This document shows positions 29,389-38,600 of a stretch of DNA of 64,000 nt, piece after piece. Each line of letters opens with the position of its first letter. Position 1 is the first letter of the stretch. The DNA is taken from assembly GCF_002831645.1 (NCBI RefSeq), contig NZ_CP025117.1:3487001-3551000 (forward strand). The letters run 5' to 3'. The DNA is from Olleya sp. Bg11-27 (GTDB taxonomy: Bacteria; Bacteroidota; Bacteroidia; Flavobacteriales; Flavobacteriaceae). A program made the translations under genes and the position numbers. The notes beneath the pieces were generated by a model. The model was not told where the DNA came from. It saw only the letters and a program-made list of their open reading frames with translations, and did not search any database.

Positions 29389-29396
29389 TATTTTTG
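29389..29396 (+). promoter_or_regulatory. -7 box upstream of the glutamate synthase-like gene
   Basis: TATTTTTG matches TAnnTTTG, 20 bases before the ATG at 29417. No -33 TTTG at the usual spacing. Confidence 0.5.
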
Positions 29397-29416
29397 ATAA
29401 AATCTTTTCTTAAAAT

Positions 29417-30970
29417 ATGGACACATTTGTAAACTTTTTTTCAAACATTTCTTGGTGGCTTTGGATAATCATTGTACTAGTTATAATTGCTATACGTGAT
29501 ATTTTTCAACGTAAACATACCATTAGTCACAATTTTCCTATCGTCGGACACTTTAGGTATATGCTTGAAAAAATCGGTCCAGAACTAAGACAGTATTTGG
29601 TGGCCAATAATAGAGAAGAATTACCTTTTAATCGTATTGAACGTGGATGGATTTATGCCTCTGCTAAGAAAGAAAATAATTACGAAGGATTTGGTACGGA
29701 TAGAGATATTTACGCACATCAGCACATTTTTGTAAACAATGCTATGATGCCTTACAAGGTCGAAGATAATCATCCACATGCTGAAGACAAGTGCTTTTTG
29801 CCTTGCGCAAAGGTTATGGGTGAATTTAGTAATCGTAAAAGACCATTCAGACCTGGATCTGTTATTAATGTCTCTGCGATGAGTTTTGGCTCACTTTCCG
29901 CAAAAGCGATAGAATCTTTAAATAAAGGTGTTAAAATAGCTGGAGCTTATCATAATACAGGTGAAGGTGGTTTATCTCCATACCACAAAAATGGTGGAGA
30001 TGTTGTGTTTCACTTTGGAACAGGCTATTTTGGAGTAAGAGCGGAAGATGGTGGATTCTCTATGGACAAAATGGTTAAATTAGTAGAAGACAATCCATTT
30101 GTTAGAGCTATTGAAGTTAAATTATCTCAAGGTGCAAAACCAGGAAAAGGTGGTGTATTACCAGGCGCAAAAATAACACCTCAAATTGCTGAAATTAGAG
30201 GTGTAGAAGTTGGAAAAGATGTACTCTCTCCTCCAAATCACAAAGCATTCTCAAATGTTCCTGAGCTAGTTGATTTTATTGAAGCTATTGCCGAAAAAAC
30301 AGGATTACCCGTTGGTATTAAAGCTGCGATTGGTAAATTGGAACAATGGGAAGAATTAGCTGATATTATGGTTAACACAGGAAAAGGTCCTGATTTTATT
30401 ACTGTTGATGGTGGTGAAGGTGGTACTGGTGCAGCACCTCCAAGCTTTGCAGACCACGTTAGTTTACCTTGGGTTTACGGCTTTGGGGACTTATATAAAC
30501 TGTTTCAAAGTAAAGGATTAAGCGAACGTATTGTGTTTATTGGTAGTGGTAAATTAGGATTCCCTGCTAAAGCAGCTATGGCGTTTGCAATGGGTGCCGA
30601 TTGTATTAATGTTGCACGTGAAGCTATGATGAGTATTGGTTGTATACAAGCACAAGTTTGTCATACTAATACTTGCCCAAGTGGTGTTGCTACACAAAAC
30701 AAATGGCTACAAAACGGAATTGACCCAACGTTAAAATCGGAACGCTTAGCACAATATTTTAAAACGTTTAGAAAAGAATTTATAGAAATCACACATGCTG
30801 CTGGTTACGAACATCCATGCGAGTTTAAAATGACAGATATTGAAGTTAATGTAGACGATCATAATTTATCTTCAGAATTAAATAGCACTTATGGTTATGA
30901 TAAAACTGTCGTTCCTTTTAATGGAATACAAAGCTTGAAAGATTGTAAGCATTTAGGTGGACAAAATTAA
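29417..30970 (+). CDS. FMN-binding glutamate synthase family protein, membrane anchored
   Basis: A 517-residue protein equal to the FMN/iron-sulfur domain of glutamate synthase, without the amidotransferase domain. A transmembrane helix lies at about residues 12-28. Motifs: SAMSFGSLSAKAIESLN (FMN site), GEGG, VKLSQGAKPGKGG, ITVDGGEGGTGAAP, and the cysteines CIQAQVCHTNTC for a 3Fe-4S cluster near residues 412-423. Whether this form makes glutamate or has another redox role is not known. Single gene with its own -7 box and a terminator. Confidence 0.9.
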   Translation: MDTFVNFFSNISWWLWIIIVLVIIAIRDIFQRKHTISHNFPIVGHFRYMLEKIGPELRQYLVANNREELPFNRIERGWIYASAKKENNYEGFGTDRDIYAHQHIFVNNAMMPYKVEDNHPHAEDKCFLPCAKVMGEFSNRKRPFRPGSVINVSAMSFGSLSAKAIESLNKGVKIAGAYHNTGEGGLSPYHKNGGDVVFHFGTGYFGVRAEDGGFSMDKMVKLVEDNPFVRAIEVKLSQGAKPGKGGVLPGAKITPQIAEIRGVEVGKDVLSPPNHKAFSNVPELVDFIEAIAEKTGLPVGIKAAIGKLEQWEELADIMVNTGKGPDFITVDGGEGGTGAAPPSFADHVSLPWVYGFGDLYKLFQSKGLSERIVFIGSGKLGFPAKAAMAFAMGADCINVAREAMMSIGCIQAQVCHTNTCPSGVATQNKWLQNGIDPTLKSERLAQYFKTFRKEFIEITHAAGYEHPCEFKMTDIEVNVDDHNLSSELNSTYGYDKTVVPFNGIQSLKDCKHLGGQN

Positions 30971-30993
30971 TCTAAAACTATAGAACTAAAAAA

Positions 30994-31022
30994 AGAGGAT
31001 TCAACTGAATCCTCTCTTTTAG
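30994..31022. terminator. Terminator between convergent genes
   Basis: AGAGGATTC and GAATCCTCT (within 30994-31015) form a 9-bp stem with loop AACT; A run to the left and T run to the right make it usable by the plus gene ending at 30970 and the minus gene ending at 31039. Confidence 0.88.
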
Positions 31023-31038
31023 TTTTTAAATTTATATT

Positions 31039-32796
31039 TTAACTACTTCTTAAAACATGTATAGAGGCCAATACAGATCTAACAACACCACTGTTATCAG
31101 TGAAATCACCAGAAACAGTCACATCTATATAGTCTCCAACTGCTCCAAAATTAGTTAAATTGAATTGAAGTGTATTAGGTGCAGAATGATCAATATCTAT
31201 ACCTACTTCAAGAATAAAACTTGATGGTGAATTGGTTGTATATATTCCCGGTGTTATAGCCCCTCCCAATAATACAAAACTAGTAGTATTGGTTTGATGA
31301 CCAACACGAAAAGAAGTTCCCCCTGAATTTAGACTTCCACTAAGGTTAATTATATAATAATCCACAGGATCATTATCTATTTGCACACTAATGTATTCTG
31401 TAACCGCTGTACAAGCAATGATATTCCCCACATTTGTAACACTAGAGTTAAAAGGAAGCATTGTAGTTGTTTGAAACGTATCAAAATCTACACCTTCTAA
31501 AGTATAATCTGCCAAAGCTGAACACTCTAATATATTAAATGAAAAACTACCATTAGTAACTTCCACAGAAGAATAAGTACTACCATAATCTATAGCTATA
31601 TAGCCGTTAGTAACATTCGCGTTAGCACAATCTACTAGATTACCTGAAATATTTATTGCAGAAACAGTTGTCATAGCAATACTACCATAGTTAGTATCTA
31701 CAGAAAACGGTCCTATTGTAGTACTGTACGCCTCTATCCCACATTGATCAAATGCTTTTAATGTTAACGTTTCATTCGCTGGAATTAAGCCACAAATTTC
31801 ACCACTTCCATTAGAGAACCCTGTTCTAGGATAGATTGCACCACTTCTCCATAACTCGACACGCATATTAGAAAAAGGCACTCCAGAACCATCATCCATA
31901 GTCATACACAATGTTACTGTAGGAAACTGTGCATCGCAATTCCACCAAGAAAAATGAGACACTTCTCCAACATACTTACCACCTATTAACGTTGCTATTC
32001 CATCTTCTACCCAATACCCATTAACCTCATCAAAGTGCCATAATGGTATTGTTGCAGGAGCTACGCCTGTTTGTGCCGCATCTACAGGCATTTCAATATC
32101 AGCATAATGACCATCTGCTATATTTAATTCTTGACCAGCATCTCCTCTTAATTCTACATTTAACATACCATAAGATTCTAAGACACGTGCTTCTCCTACT
32201 TGATTTACCGCCTGTAAACTTCCTGGCATAATAATATTATTATCTGGATTTGATGGATCCAAATAATACATTTTAACGTCTACATTACCAGAATATGCAT
32301 TACCATTATCGTCTTTAAAACTTCCATCAAAGGTCACTTTTGCTCCATTTGGTAATACTACATCACTGACTGATCCAGACGAAATTGTAGCTATAACATT
32401 ATCTTGGACTAACATGATTTTAATCATATTAGTGCCTTGTGTTGGCACGACAGTTCTCATTCCTTTTAAATATCCTGATTTATCCGCAATGATATACGCT
32501 TGCTTCTCTTTTACACTGGCATTTTTGATAATAAACATCCCATTAGCATCTGTAGAGGCTATTTTTGCCCCAATACTAACCACTGTGTTTTCAATTGGTA
32601 AGTTGTTTTCATCTACAATACGTCCCATAAAATTGCTTTGGATAGTCGCTCCTAGATCAAGCTGGGAATTTCCAGAATTACCATCTGGAATAGTAGGCGT
32701 ATCTACTCCTTCGTTTGGATTACAAGATGTAAATACTGTTCCTAACACTACCATTAGGCTTAGTATGAGTTTGAAATTTTTGTTTAGCATATTCAT
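31039..32796 (-). CDS. Large carboxypeptidase-regulatory-like lipoprotein, copy A
   Basis: A 585-residue lipoprotein: leader ending in VFTSC (Cys25), a low-complexity Pro/Asp linker, a carboxypeptidase-regulatory-like beta domain at about 55-115 (GRIVDENNLPIENTVVSIG), a second beta domain with KVTFDGSF and YYLDPSNP, a module with HFSWWNCDAQFPTV near 280, and a C-terminal beta module ending IHVLRSS. It is a tandem paralog of the gene at 33046-34806: the N-terminal ~290 residues are almost identical, the C-terminal half is more diverged. Probably surface or periplasmic; binding partner unknown. The island promoter element lies at 32821-32853. Confidence 0.85.
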   Translation of the reverse strand: MNMLNKNFKLILSLMVVLGTVFTSCNPNEGVDTPTIPDGNSGNSQLDLGATIQSNFMGRIVDENNLPIENTVVSIGAKIASTDANGMFIIKNASVKEKQAYIIADKSGYLKGMRTVVPTQGTNMIKIMLVQDNVIATISSGSVSDVVLPNGAKVTFDGSFKDDNGNAYSGNVDVKMYYLDPSNPDNNIIMPGSLQAVNQVGEARVLESYGMLNVELRGDAGQELNIADGHYADIEMPVDAAQTGVAPATIPLWHFDEVNGYWVEDGIATLIGGKYVGEVSHFSWWNCDAQFPTVTLCMTMDDGSGVPFSNMRVELWRSGAIYPRTGFSNGSGEICGLIPANETLTLKAFDQCGIEAYSTTIGPFSVDTNYGSIAMTTVSAINISGNLVDCANANVTNGYIAIDYGSTYSSVEVTNGSFSFNILECSALADYTLEGVDFDTFQTTTMLPFNSSVTNVGNIIACTAVTEYISVQIDNDPVDYYIINLSGSLNSGGTSFRVGHQTNTTSFVLLGGAITPGIYTTNSPSSFILEVGIDIDHSAPNTLQFNLTNFGAVGDYIDVTVSGDFTDNSGVVRSVLASIHVLRSS

Positions 32797-32820
32797 AATT
32801 TAAAAATTTAATTGTTTCAC

Positions 32821-32853
32821 CCTTATATAAACTTACCTATACTTTTGTTACCC
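32821..32853 (-). promoter_or_regulatory. Island promoter element, site A
   Basis: On the minus strand GGGTAAC (32853-32847), exactly 19 bases, then TATAAGG (32827-32821), followed by TGAAACA. The ATG at 32796 is 24 bases further. Same layout as sites B, C and D. Confidence 0.65.
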
Positions 32854-32901
32854 TGTTTTTAAAATTAGTTACTAATCAGTCAACTCTTATGTGCCAAATA
32901 C

Positions 32902-32922
32902 TATTATTATTATTATTATTAT
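32902..32922. repeat. Trinucleotide microsatellite (TAT)7
   Basis: Seven perfect TAT units lie upstream of site A in the 249-base gap between the two paralogs. This type of tract can change length by slippage; whether it affects transcription is unknown. Confidence 0.85.
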
Positions 32923-32987
32923 TGATAAACTTAGAAAACGATTAACTTTTATTAACTAAATTAAGCAAAGACTCGCTATTTGAAAAC

Positions 32988-33028
32988 AAAAAAAAAGAAG
33001 GTTCAAATTGAAACCTTCTTTTTTTTTA
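32988..33028 (-). terminator. Terminator after lipoprotein copy B
   Basis: AGAAGGTT (32996-33003) pairs with AACCTTCT (33012-33019); the A run at 32988-32996 is a U tract on the minus strand, suiting the gene ending at 33046. A T run to the right makes it potentially bidirectional. Confidence 0.8.
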
Positions 33029-33045
33029 AACATTGTTATATCTTT

Positions 33046-34806
33046 TTAAACCCCTCTTAATACGTGAATTGTTATTGACAAATCTCTAGAAACACCATTA
33101 TTATCAACAAATCCTCCTGTTATTACCATATCAATATACTCTCCAATAGCTCCAAAATTATTAAGCGTAAACTGTAATGTATCAGGCATTCCAAAATCCA
33201 TATTTATTCCTGTTTCTACATAGAAACTATTAGCGGATGATGCCGTGTACGTTCCAGGTACTATTGATTGACCAAAAACAACCAATCCATTACCAGTAGC
33301 TGTTTGATTACTAACATTAAACGACAATCCATCACTTCCTGTTCCTCCATTTAAATTGATTAAATAATAGTCTACAGGATCATTATCTATTTGAACAGTT
33401 ATAAACTCCGTGACTGCACTACACGCTATTAAGTTTCCAACATTAGGATTATCAAAACTAAATGGAAGTGCTGTTGTGACTTGCAAACTATCATAATTAA
33501 CACCTTCTAAAGTAAAATCAGATAAAGATGCACATTCTGTTACGTTAAACGTAAAACTACCATCAACAACGGTTACTGCAGAAAAAACACCGCCATAATT
33601 TACTGTCACGTAACCATTTGTGACATTTATATGATCACAATCTACTAAAGACCCCGTTATACTTGTTGAAGAAACCGTTGCCATAGTAATATCACCATAA
33701 TTAGTATCTGTAGAAAATGGCCCTATAGAACTTGTATAAACCACTACACCACATTGATCTAAAGCTTTTAACGTTAAAACTTCATTAGCTGGAATTAATC
33801 CACAAATCTCACCAAAGCCATTTGAAGATCCAACTCTAGGATATGTCGCACCACTTCTCCATAATTCAACATTTATATTAGAAAAAGGTATTCCTACACT
33901 ATCCACAATGGTCATACATAATGTTACTGTAGGAAACTGCGCATCACAATTCCACCAAGAAAAGTGAGACACTTCTCCAACATACTTACCGCCTATTAAC
34001 GTTGCTATTCCGTCTTCTACCCAATACCCATTAACCTCATCAAAGTGCCATAATGGTATTGTTGCTGGCGCCACTCCTGTTTGTGTCGGATCTACAGGCA
34101 TTTCAATATCAGCATAATGACCATCTGCTATGTTTAATTCTTGGCCAGCATCTCCTCTTAATTCTACATTTAACATACCATAAGATTCCAAAACACGTGC
34201 TTCTCCTTGTTCATTTACTGCTTGTAAACTTCCTGGCATAATGCTATTAATATCTGGATTTGACGGGTCCAAATAGTACATTTTAACAGCTACATTACCA
34301 GAATAAGCATTACCATTATCGTCTTTAAAGCTTCCATCAAAGGTCACTTTTGTTCCATTTGGTAATTGCACATCGCTTACTGCACCAGATGAAATTGTAG
34401 CAATAACATTATCTTGGATTAACATGATTTTAATCATATTAATCCCTTGCGTAGGTACTACGGTTCTCATCCCTCTTATATACCCAGATTTATCCGCTAT
34501 TATATACGCTTGTTTTTCTTTTACACTAGCATTTTTGATAATAAACATACCATTAGCATCTGTTGACGCTATTTTTGATCCAATACTAACGACTGTATTT
34601 TCAATAGCTAAATTGTTTTCATCTACAATGCGCCCCATAAAATCTCTCTGGATAGTCGCTCCTAAATCTAGTTGAGAACTACTTGGATTATCAACAGGCA
34701 CATCGGGCATATCAACATCTTCGTTTGGATTACATGATGTAAATACTGTTCCTAATACAACCATTAGGCTTAGTATGAGTTTGAAGTTTTTGTTTAGAGT
34801 ATTCAT
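33046..34806 (-). CDS. Large carboxypeptidase-regulatory-like lipoprotein, copy B
   Basis: A 586-residue lipoprotein, same architecture as copy A: leader ending VFTSC, acidic/proline linker, carboxypeptidase-regulatory-like domain, KVTFDGSF domain, the HFSWWNCDAQF block, then beta modules ending IHVLRGV. The first ~290 residues differ from copy A at few positions, while the last ~290 share only the framework, which suggests duplication followed by either gene conversion of the 5' half or selection on it. It lies just downstream of the LytTR regulator gene (84 bases from 34806 to 34891) and is preceded by site B. Confidence 0.85.
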   Translation of the reverse strand: MNTLNKNFKLILSLMVVLGTVFTSCNPNEDVDMPDVPVDNPSSSQLDLGATIQRDFMGRIVDENNLAIENTVVSIGSKIASTDANGMFIIKNASVKEKQAYIIADKSGYIRGMRTVVPTQGINMIKIMLIQDNVIATISSGAVSDVQLPNGTKVTFDGSFKDDNGNAYSGNVAVKMYYLDPSNPDINSIMPGSLQAVNEQGEARVLESYGMLNVELRGDAGQELNIADGHYADIEMPVDPTQTGVAPATIPLWHFDEVNGYWVEDGIATLIGGKYVGEVSHFSWWNCDAQFPTVTLCMTIVDSVGIPFSNINVELWRSGATYPRVGSSNGFGEICGLIPANEVLTLKALDQCGVVVYTSSIGPFSTDTNYGDITMATVSSTSITGSLVDCDHINVTNGYVTVNYGGVFSAVTVVDGSFTFNVTECASLSDFTLEGVNYDSLQVTTALPFSFDNPNVGNLIACSAVTEFITVQIDNDPVDYYLINLNGGTGSDGLSFNVSNQTATGNGLVVFGQSIVPGTYTASSANSFYVETGINMDFGMPDTLQFTLNNFGAIGEYIDMVITGGFVDNNGVSRDLSITIHVLRGV

Positions 34807-34843
34807 AATTTATAGTTTTAAGTGTTCAATATTAATTGTTCAA

Positions 34844-34876
34844 CCTTATATAAACTGGCTTATGATTTTGTTACCC
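34844..34876 (-). promoter_or_regulatory. Island promoter element, site B
   Basis: Minus strand GGGTAAC (34876-34870), 19 bases, TATAAGG (34850-34844), then TTGAACA. The ATG at 34806 is 37 bases further. Flanks also match site A (ACAAAA after GGGTA, and AGTTTATATAAGG). Confidence 0.65.
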
Positions 34877-34890
34877 TATTTTTTTAATCT

Positions 34891-35631
34891 TTATTTAAAT
34901 AACCCCAAAAAAGCCTTTTTATTGGTTTTAGAAATAGGCACACGATACTCATTATCTAAAACGACATAACCTTCATTTTCAAAATGTCTTACCTTTTCTA
35001 AATTAATAATATGTGATTTATGACACTTAAAGAATGTGGCGTTAAGTAACTTTTCAAATCGTCCTAGATTATAAGAACTGGTTATTGTTGTATCATTTAT
35101 TAAATGAATTTTAGTATACCCCTCATACCCTTCTAAATGCATCACTTCTTCCTGAGGAATAAAAGACATCCCCTTAGCTGTTGGCACTATAATTTTGTTA
35201 TTGTTAGATAGTGTACTAGATAATAAGTTTACCAATTTATGATTGCTATCTATGTCCACTTTTGTTTTTATAACTGAAATGGCTTTTTTTACCGCTACAA
35301 TTAAATCTGCATCATCAATGGGTTTTAACACATAATCTATTGCGTTTTGTTTAAAAGCCTCAATAGCGTACTCGCTATATGCTGTCACAAAAATAATTTG
35401 AAAATCAATAACGTTTAATTGCGCTAATAAATCAAACCCATTAATTCTAGGCATTTCAATATCTAAAAACACGATGTCTGGTTGATTGTTTTGCAATGCA
35501 CTTATAGCATCTTCTGGCTTCTGAAAGGTATTCAGAATAACAAGTTCTGGAAATAATTTCCCTATTTTTTGCTCTAAGCCTTTAAGGTTAGAAATTTCAT
35601 CATCAATTAATATAGCAGTAGGTGCGCTCAT
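34891..35631 (-). CDS. LytTR-family response regulator
   Basis: A 246-residue regulator: receiver domain at 1-125 with Asp10/Asp11 pocket (ILIDDE), phospho-acceptor Asp57 in FLDIEMP, Thr in VTAYSEYA and Lys in YVLKPID; LytTR DNA-binding domain at about 150-246 (KGMSFIPQEEVMHLEG, FFKCHKSHIINLEKV, VPISKTNKK). These bind pairs of 9-base direct repeats. It starts three bases after the sensor kinase stop, so both form one operon. Its gene lies directly upstream of the paired lipoproteins, which are candidates for its targets. Confidence 0.94.
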   Translation of the reverse strand: MSAPTAILIDDEISNLKGLEQKIGKLFPELVILNTFQKPEDAISALQNNQPDIVFLDIEMPRINGFDLLAQLNVIDFQIIFVTAYSEYAIEAFKQNAIDYVLKPIDDADLIVAVKKAISVIKTKVDIDSNHKLVNLLSSTLSNNNKIIVPTAKGMSFIPQEEVMHLEGYEGYTKIHLINDTTITSSYNLGRFEKLLNATFFKCHKSHIINLEKVRHFENEGYVVLDNEYRVPISKTNKKAFLGLFK

Positions 35632-35634
35632 AAA

Positions 35635-38481
35635 TTACAATTGGCTAATTATAAAGGTCGATATATTCCCTCTATCGTTTAATTCCGGATGGAGCTCTTC
35701 TTCAGAATAAGAAATATTCCATAATTCGGATTTATTTAAATATCGTATTCGGTCTTCCAGTACATTGGACGACTTGACTCTTTTAGTATTTCTTTTTTGA
35801 GTATTCATAAAACCAACACCATCATCGATAATCTTAACTTGGATCTTTTTATCTGATAAGGGCACAATACTAATACAAACTTTTCCATTATCTAACTTAT
35901 TAAAAATACCATGATTAATAGCATTTTCTACTATGGGTTGTAATAGCATCGTTGGTAGTTTTATTTGTTTACTGTTAATAGCGTCATCTATTTTAAAGAC
36001 ATACTCAAACTTATCTTTAAAACGCAGTTTTTCAATATCTAAATAGTTTTTAATTAATTTAATTTCTTCATTTAGACTGATTTCAGTTTGTTTTGACAAT
36101 TCAAAAAACTGGCGAATTAATTTAGAAAACTTAACCAGATAAGCTTCAGAAGCTTCAATCTCGTTATTATTAATATAATATTGTATGGCTGCCAAAGAGT
36201 TGAATACAAAATGAGGATTCATTTGAGACCGTAACGCTTTTAATTGAATTTCGGTTAACCTCTTTTCTTGCATCAACTGGCTATTTTTCTTCTCTTGACT
36301 CTGTTTACTAACTTTCCAAACAACATAAACGATGCTTGCGATAGCCAACACAGTCATTACTATCTTAACCCAAATATATTGCCACCATAACGGAGTAATT
36401 GAAAAATTTAGTTGCTTTTTTATCTTATTAGATTTAATATTAAGCGTGTAATCTCCAGGCATTACATTATTAAAACTAAAACTACTAGCACTAGCTAATA
36501 CCCAGTTTTTATTTATTGGTTCTAATTTATAACTGTAACTAAACCCCGTATCTAAATCAGAAAAATCGATATTAGAAACTATAAAATTAAGCGTGTTATT
36601 ATCTTGATATTTAAACTCGGAATGAGCTGTTGTTATCGCTTGGTTATTATAACTCGCTTTATCAATATAAATATCTAATAATTGAGATTGACAGGTTATA
36701 TTTTCAGGTAAAATAGCAATACCATAATTAGTACTAACCATCAACTTATCTTGATAAACCAATACATTACTAACGCTATTTGATGGCAGCCCGTTGTTTA
36801 TATTAATTTTTATCTGAAACTGATACCCCTCTTCTTTTTTTATATATTTTAAAACACCAGACTCCGTAGACAACCAAATGGTATTATCTTTTACATAAGC
36901 ATTATTCACAATTAAAAACTCCGATTGAGGTAACTGTTTAACAGTGTTTAAATCTGATATAAATGTTCCAAATCCATCTGTATTTAACAGTATTTGAGTA
37001 TCCGAAACTTTAGTTATACTCAGTATAGATTTATTAAACTCTTGGTTTGAAAAATTAATGGTTTCGCACGTTTCATTTTTCAATTGCTTTAACCCATTTG
37101 AGGATGCTATTAAAAGCTTATCGCCAAACGTCATAATTTGGTTTATTCCGCTTTGCGAATACTTTTTTTCTACTTTAAATGTTTTCGGGTTTATTTTATT
37201 AATCCCAAAGGAATATCGGCTATATAGGAACTTGTCTAAAGATACTATTTGACGCGCCTTATCATTGACTCCATAAATAGTATCTTCTAAATCAACATCT
37301 GTAATTACTTCCTTTTTTGAAACTTTTATATGTTTTTTAGATATATAAAATTCGGTATTTAACGCCTCTAAGTAAGAGGCACCATAAAGATAACTAGACT
37401 CTTGAATAAAAGGAACGAATTTATTTTTTGACGTCTCATATTTATAAAATCCTTTATTAAAAACATTAGCTATAATTTTATTATTTACACAGCTAATATT
37501 GGTGACACTCTCCTCTTCTAAACAGTATTTTATATTTTGTTTTTCTTTTGGCAAATGATAAATACCATTGGTAAACGTCGTTACCCAAATAGATCCTGAA
37601 GCATCAATAAAACCGAAATGCGCGTTTAACCGCTTTGGAATATAATATGTTTTTGTAATGTGCAAATCACTATCTAAAATGCCCACAAAACCTTGCCCTG
37701 AAATTTGAATTTGATTATTGACTAAATTCAATCTTACATGTTTAGACTGTGCAAGACCTATTTCTTCTTTAAAATTTCTTTTATATAATTTTAAAGTATT
37801 GAGATTAAAAATATTGTATTGTTTATCATTTACCCAGTAAAATAGACTGTCGGTAATTTGACCTCTCACATGGAGCTTATCAATAATACTATTAAAGTGA
37901 AATTTCTTAATTGTGTGATCATTTTTATCTTGAATAAAAACAGTATCCAATGCCACATTAGTTTTATAACCTAACACCGTTTTATGCTTGATATAACTAT
38001 TTGTTCCTAAACTTCCAATTTTATAATCTAATAAAACCTTCCATTTACCTTCTTTCAAAACATGAAACCTATTAGAACTTGTCAAAAACACGTCGTTACC
38101 AACCTGGCTTGAAAAAATAGGATTAAAAATTTCTCCTTTCAATTCACTTTCAAAAGCATAGACACTATCATTTTCAATATAACCTAATTTAGAAGCTTTG
38201 GATAAGTACCAAAGCCTGCCATCCGGTGTTGGATAGATTCCCCAAATATCATTATTAGATAACCCCTCTTTGGTCGTAAATGTTTTTATGGTATTCCCGT
38301 TATATTTCACCAAACCTTTATCCGTGGCTATCCATAAAAAACCTTTTTGATCCTGCGCCAATTTATAAACATGATTACTAGGTAAACCATCTTTAGTTGT
38401 ATAATTGGTAAATTGTTGCGCAAAAGAAAAACCCCATATCAAAAAGGATAATAATGTGATATGGTGTTTTTTATATTTCAA
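35635..38481 (-). CDS. Sensor histidine kinase with beta-propeller sensor (LytS-like kinase core)
   Basis: A 948-residue hybrid membrane sensor without a fused receiver. Signal peptide residues 1-21; a two-component-regulator propeller at about 25-600 (TKDGLPSNHVYKLAQDQKGFLWIAT in part; GLSNNDIWGI; NGLPSNSVSNV); a Y_Y_Y-type beta domain at about 620-695; one transmembrane helix at about 700-720; and a His_kinase core with NPHFVFNSL (His near 754) and the ATPase motifs PIVENAINHG and IDDGVGF. The start is TTG at 38481. Such propeller sensors in this phylum often sense glycans or cell-surface signals, but the ligand is unknown here. Confidence 0.93.
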   Translation of the reverse strand: MKYKKHHITLLSFLIWGFSFAQQFTNYTTKDGLPSNHVYKLAQDQKGFLWIATDKGLVKYNGNTIKTFTTKEGLSNNDIWGIYPTPDGRLWYLSKASKLGYIENDSVYAFESELKGEIFNPIFSSQVGNDVFLTSSNRFHVLKEGKWKVLLDYKIGSLGTNSYIKHKTVLGYKTNVALDTVFIQDKNDHTIKKFHFNSIIDKLHVRGQITDSLFYWVNDKQYNIFNLNTLKLYKRNFKEEIGLAQSKHVRLNLVNNQIQISGQGFVGILDSDLHITKTYYIPKRLNAHFGFIDASGSIWVTTFTNGIYHLPKEKQNIKYCLEEESVTNISCVNNKIIANVFNKGFYKYETSKNKFVPFIQESSYLYGASYLEALNTEFYISKKHIKVSKKEVITDVDLEDTIYGVNDKARQIVSLDKFLYSRYSFGINKINPKTFKVEKKYSQSGINQIMTFGDKLLIASSNGLKQLKNETCETINFSNQEFNKSILSITKVSDTQILLNTDGFGTFISDLNTVKQLPQSEFLIVNNAYVKDNTIWLSTESGVLKYIKKEEGYQFQIKININNGLPSNSVSNVLVYQDKLMVSTNYGIAILPENITCQSQLLDIYIDKASYNNQAITTAHSEFKYQDNNTLNFIVSNIDFSDLDTGFSYSYKLEPINKNWVLASASSFSFNNVMPGDYTLNIKSNKIKKQLNFSITPLWWQYIWVKIVMTVLAIASIVYVVWKVSKQSQEKKNSQLMQEKRLTEIQLKALRSQMNPHFVFNSLAAIQYYINNNEIEASEAYLVKFSKLIRQFFELSKQTEISLNEEIKLIKNYLDIEKLRFKDKFEYVFKIDDAINSKQIKLPTMLLQPIVENAINHGIFNKLDNGKVCISIVPLSDKKIQVKIIDDGVGFMNTQKRNTKRVKSSNVLEDRIRYLNKSELWNISYSEEELHPELNDRGNISTFIISQL

Positions 38482-38505
38482 TAGTATTTCGTTTAGTCGT
38501 TATGA

Positions 38506-38513
38506 CAAAAGTA
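38506..38513 (-). promoter_or_regulatory. -7 box upstream of the sensor kinase
   Basis: On the minus strand TACTTTTG matches TAnnTTTG, 24 bases before the TTG start at 38481. This suggests that the kinase/regulator pair uses the housekeeping sigma factor, unlike its lipoprotein neighbours. Confidence 0.5.
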
Positions 38514-38600
38514 ATGTTTTAAGCCTTTATTAATTTTTCTTAAAAGTAATACCCTGTTTAAAACCATTTTCTCTTAACTAATTATAAGCCTAAAAACTTA

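Noticed and set aside
38522-38554. Possible fifth island promoter element before the sensor kinase (GGGTATTAC ... ATAAAGG)
   Set aside because: The upper box has changed and the spacing is 24 and not 26 start-to-start; the housekeeping -7 box at 38506-38513 explains the gene better.
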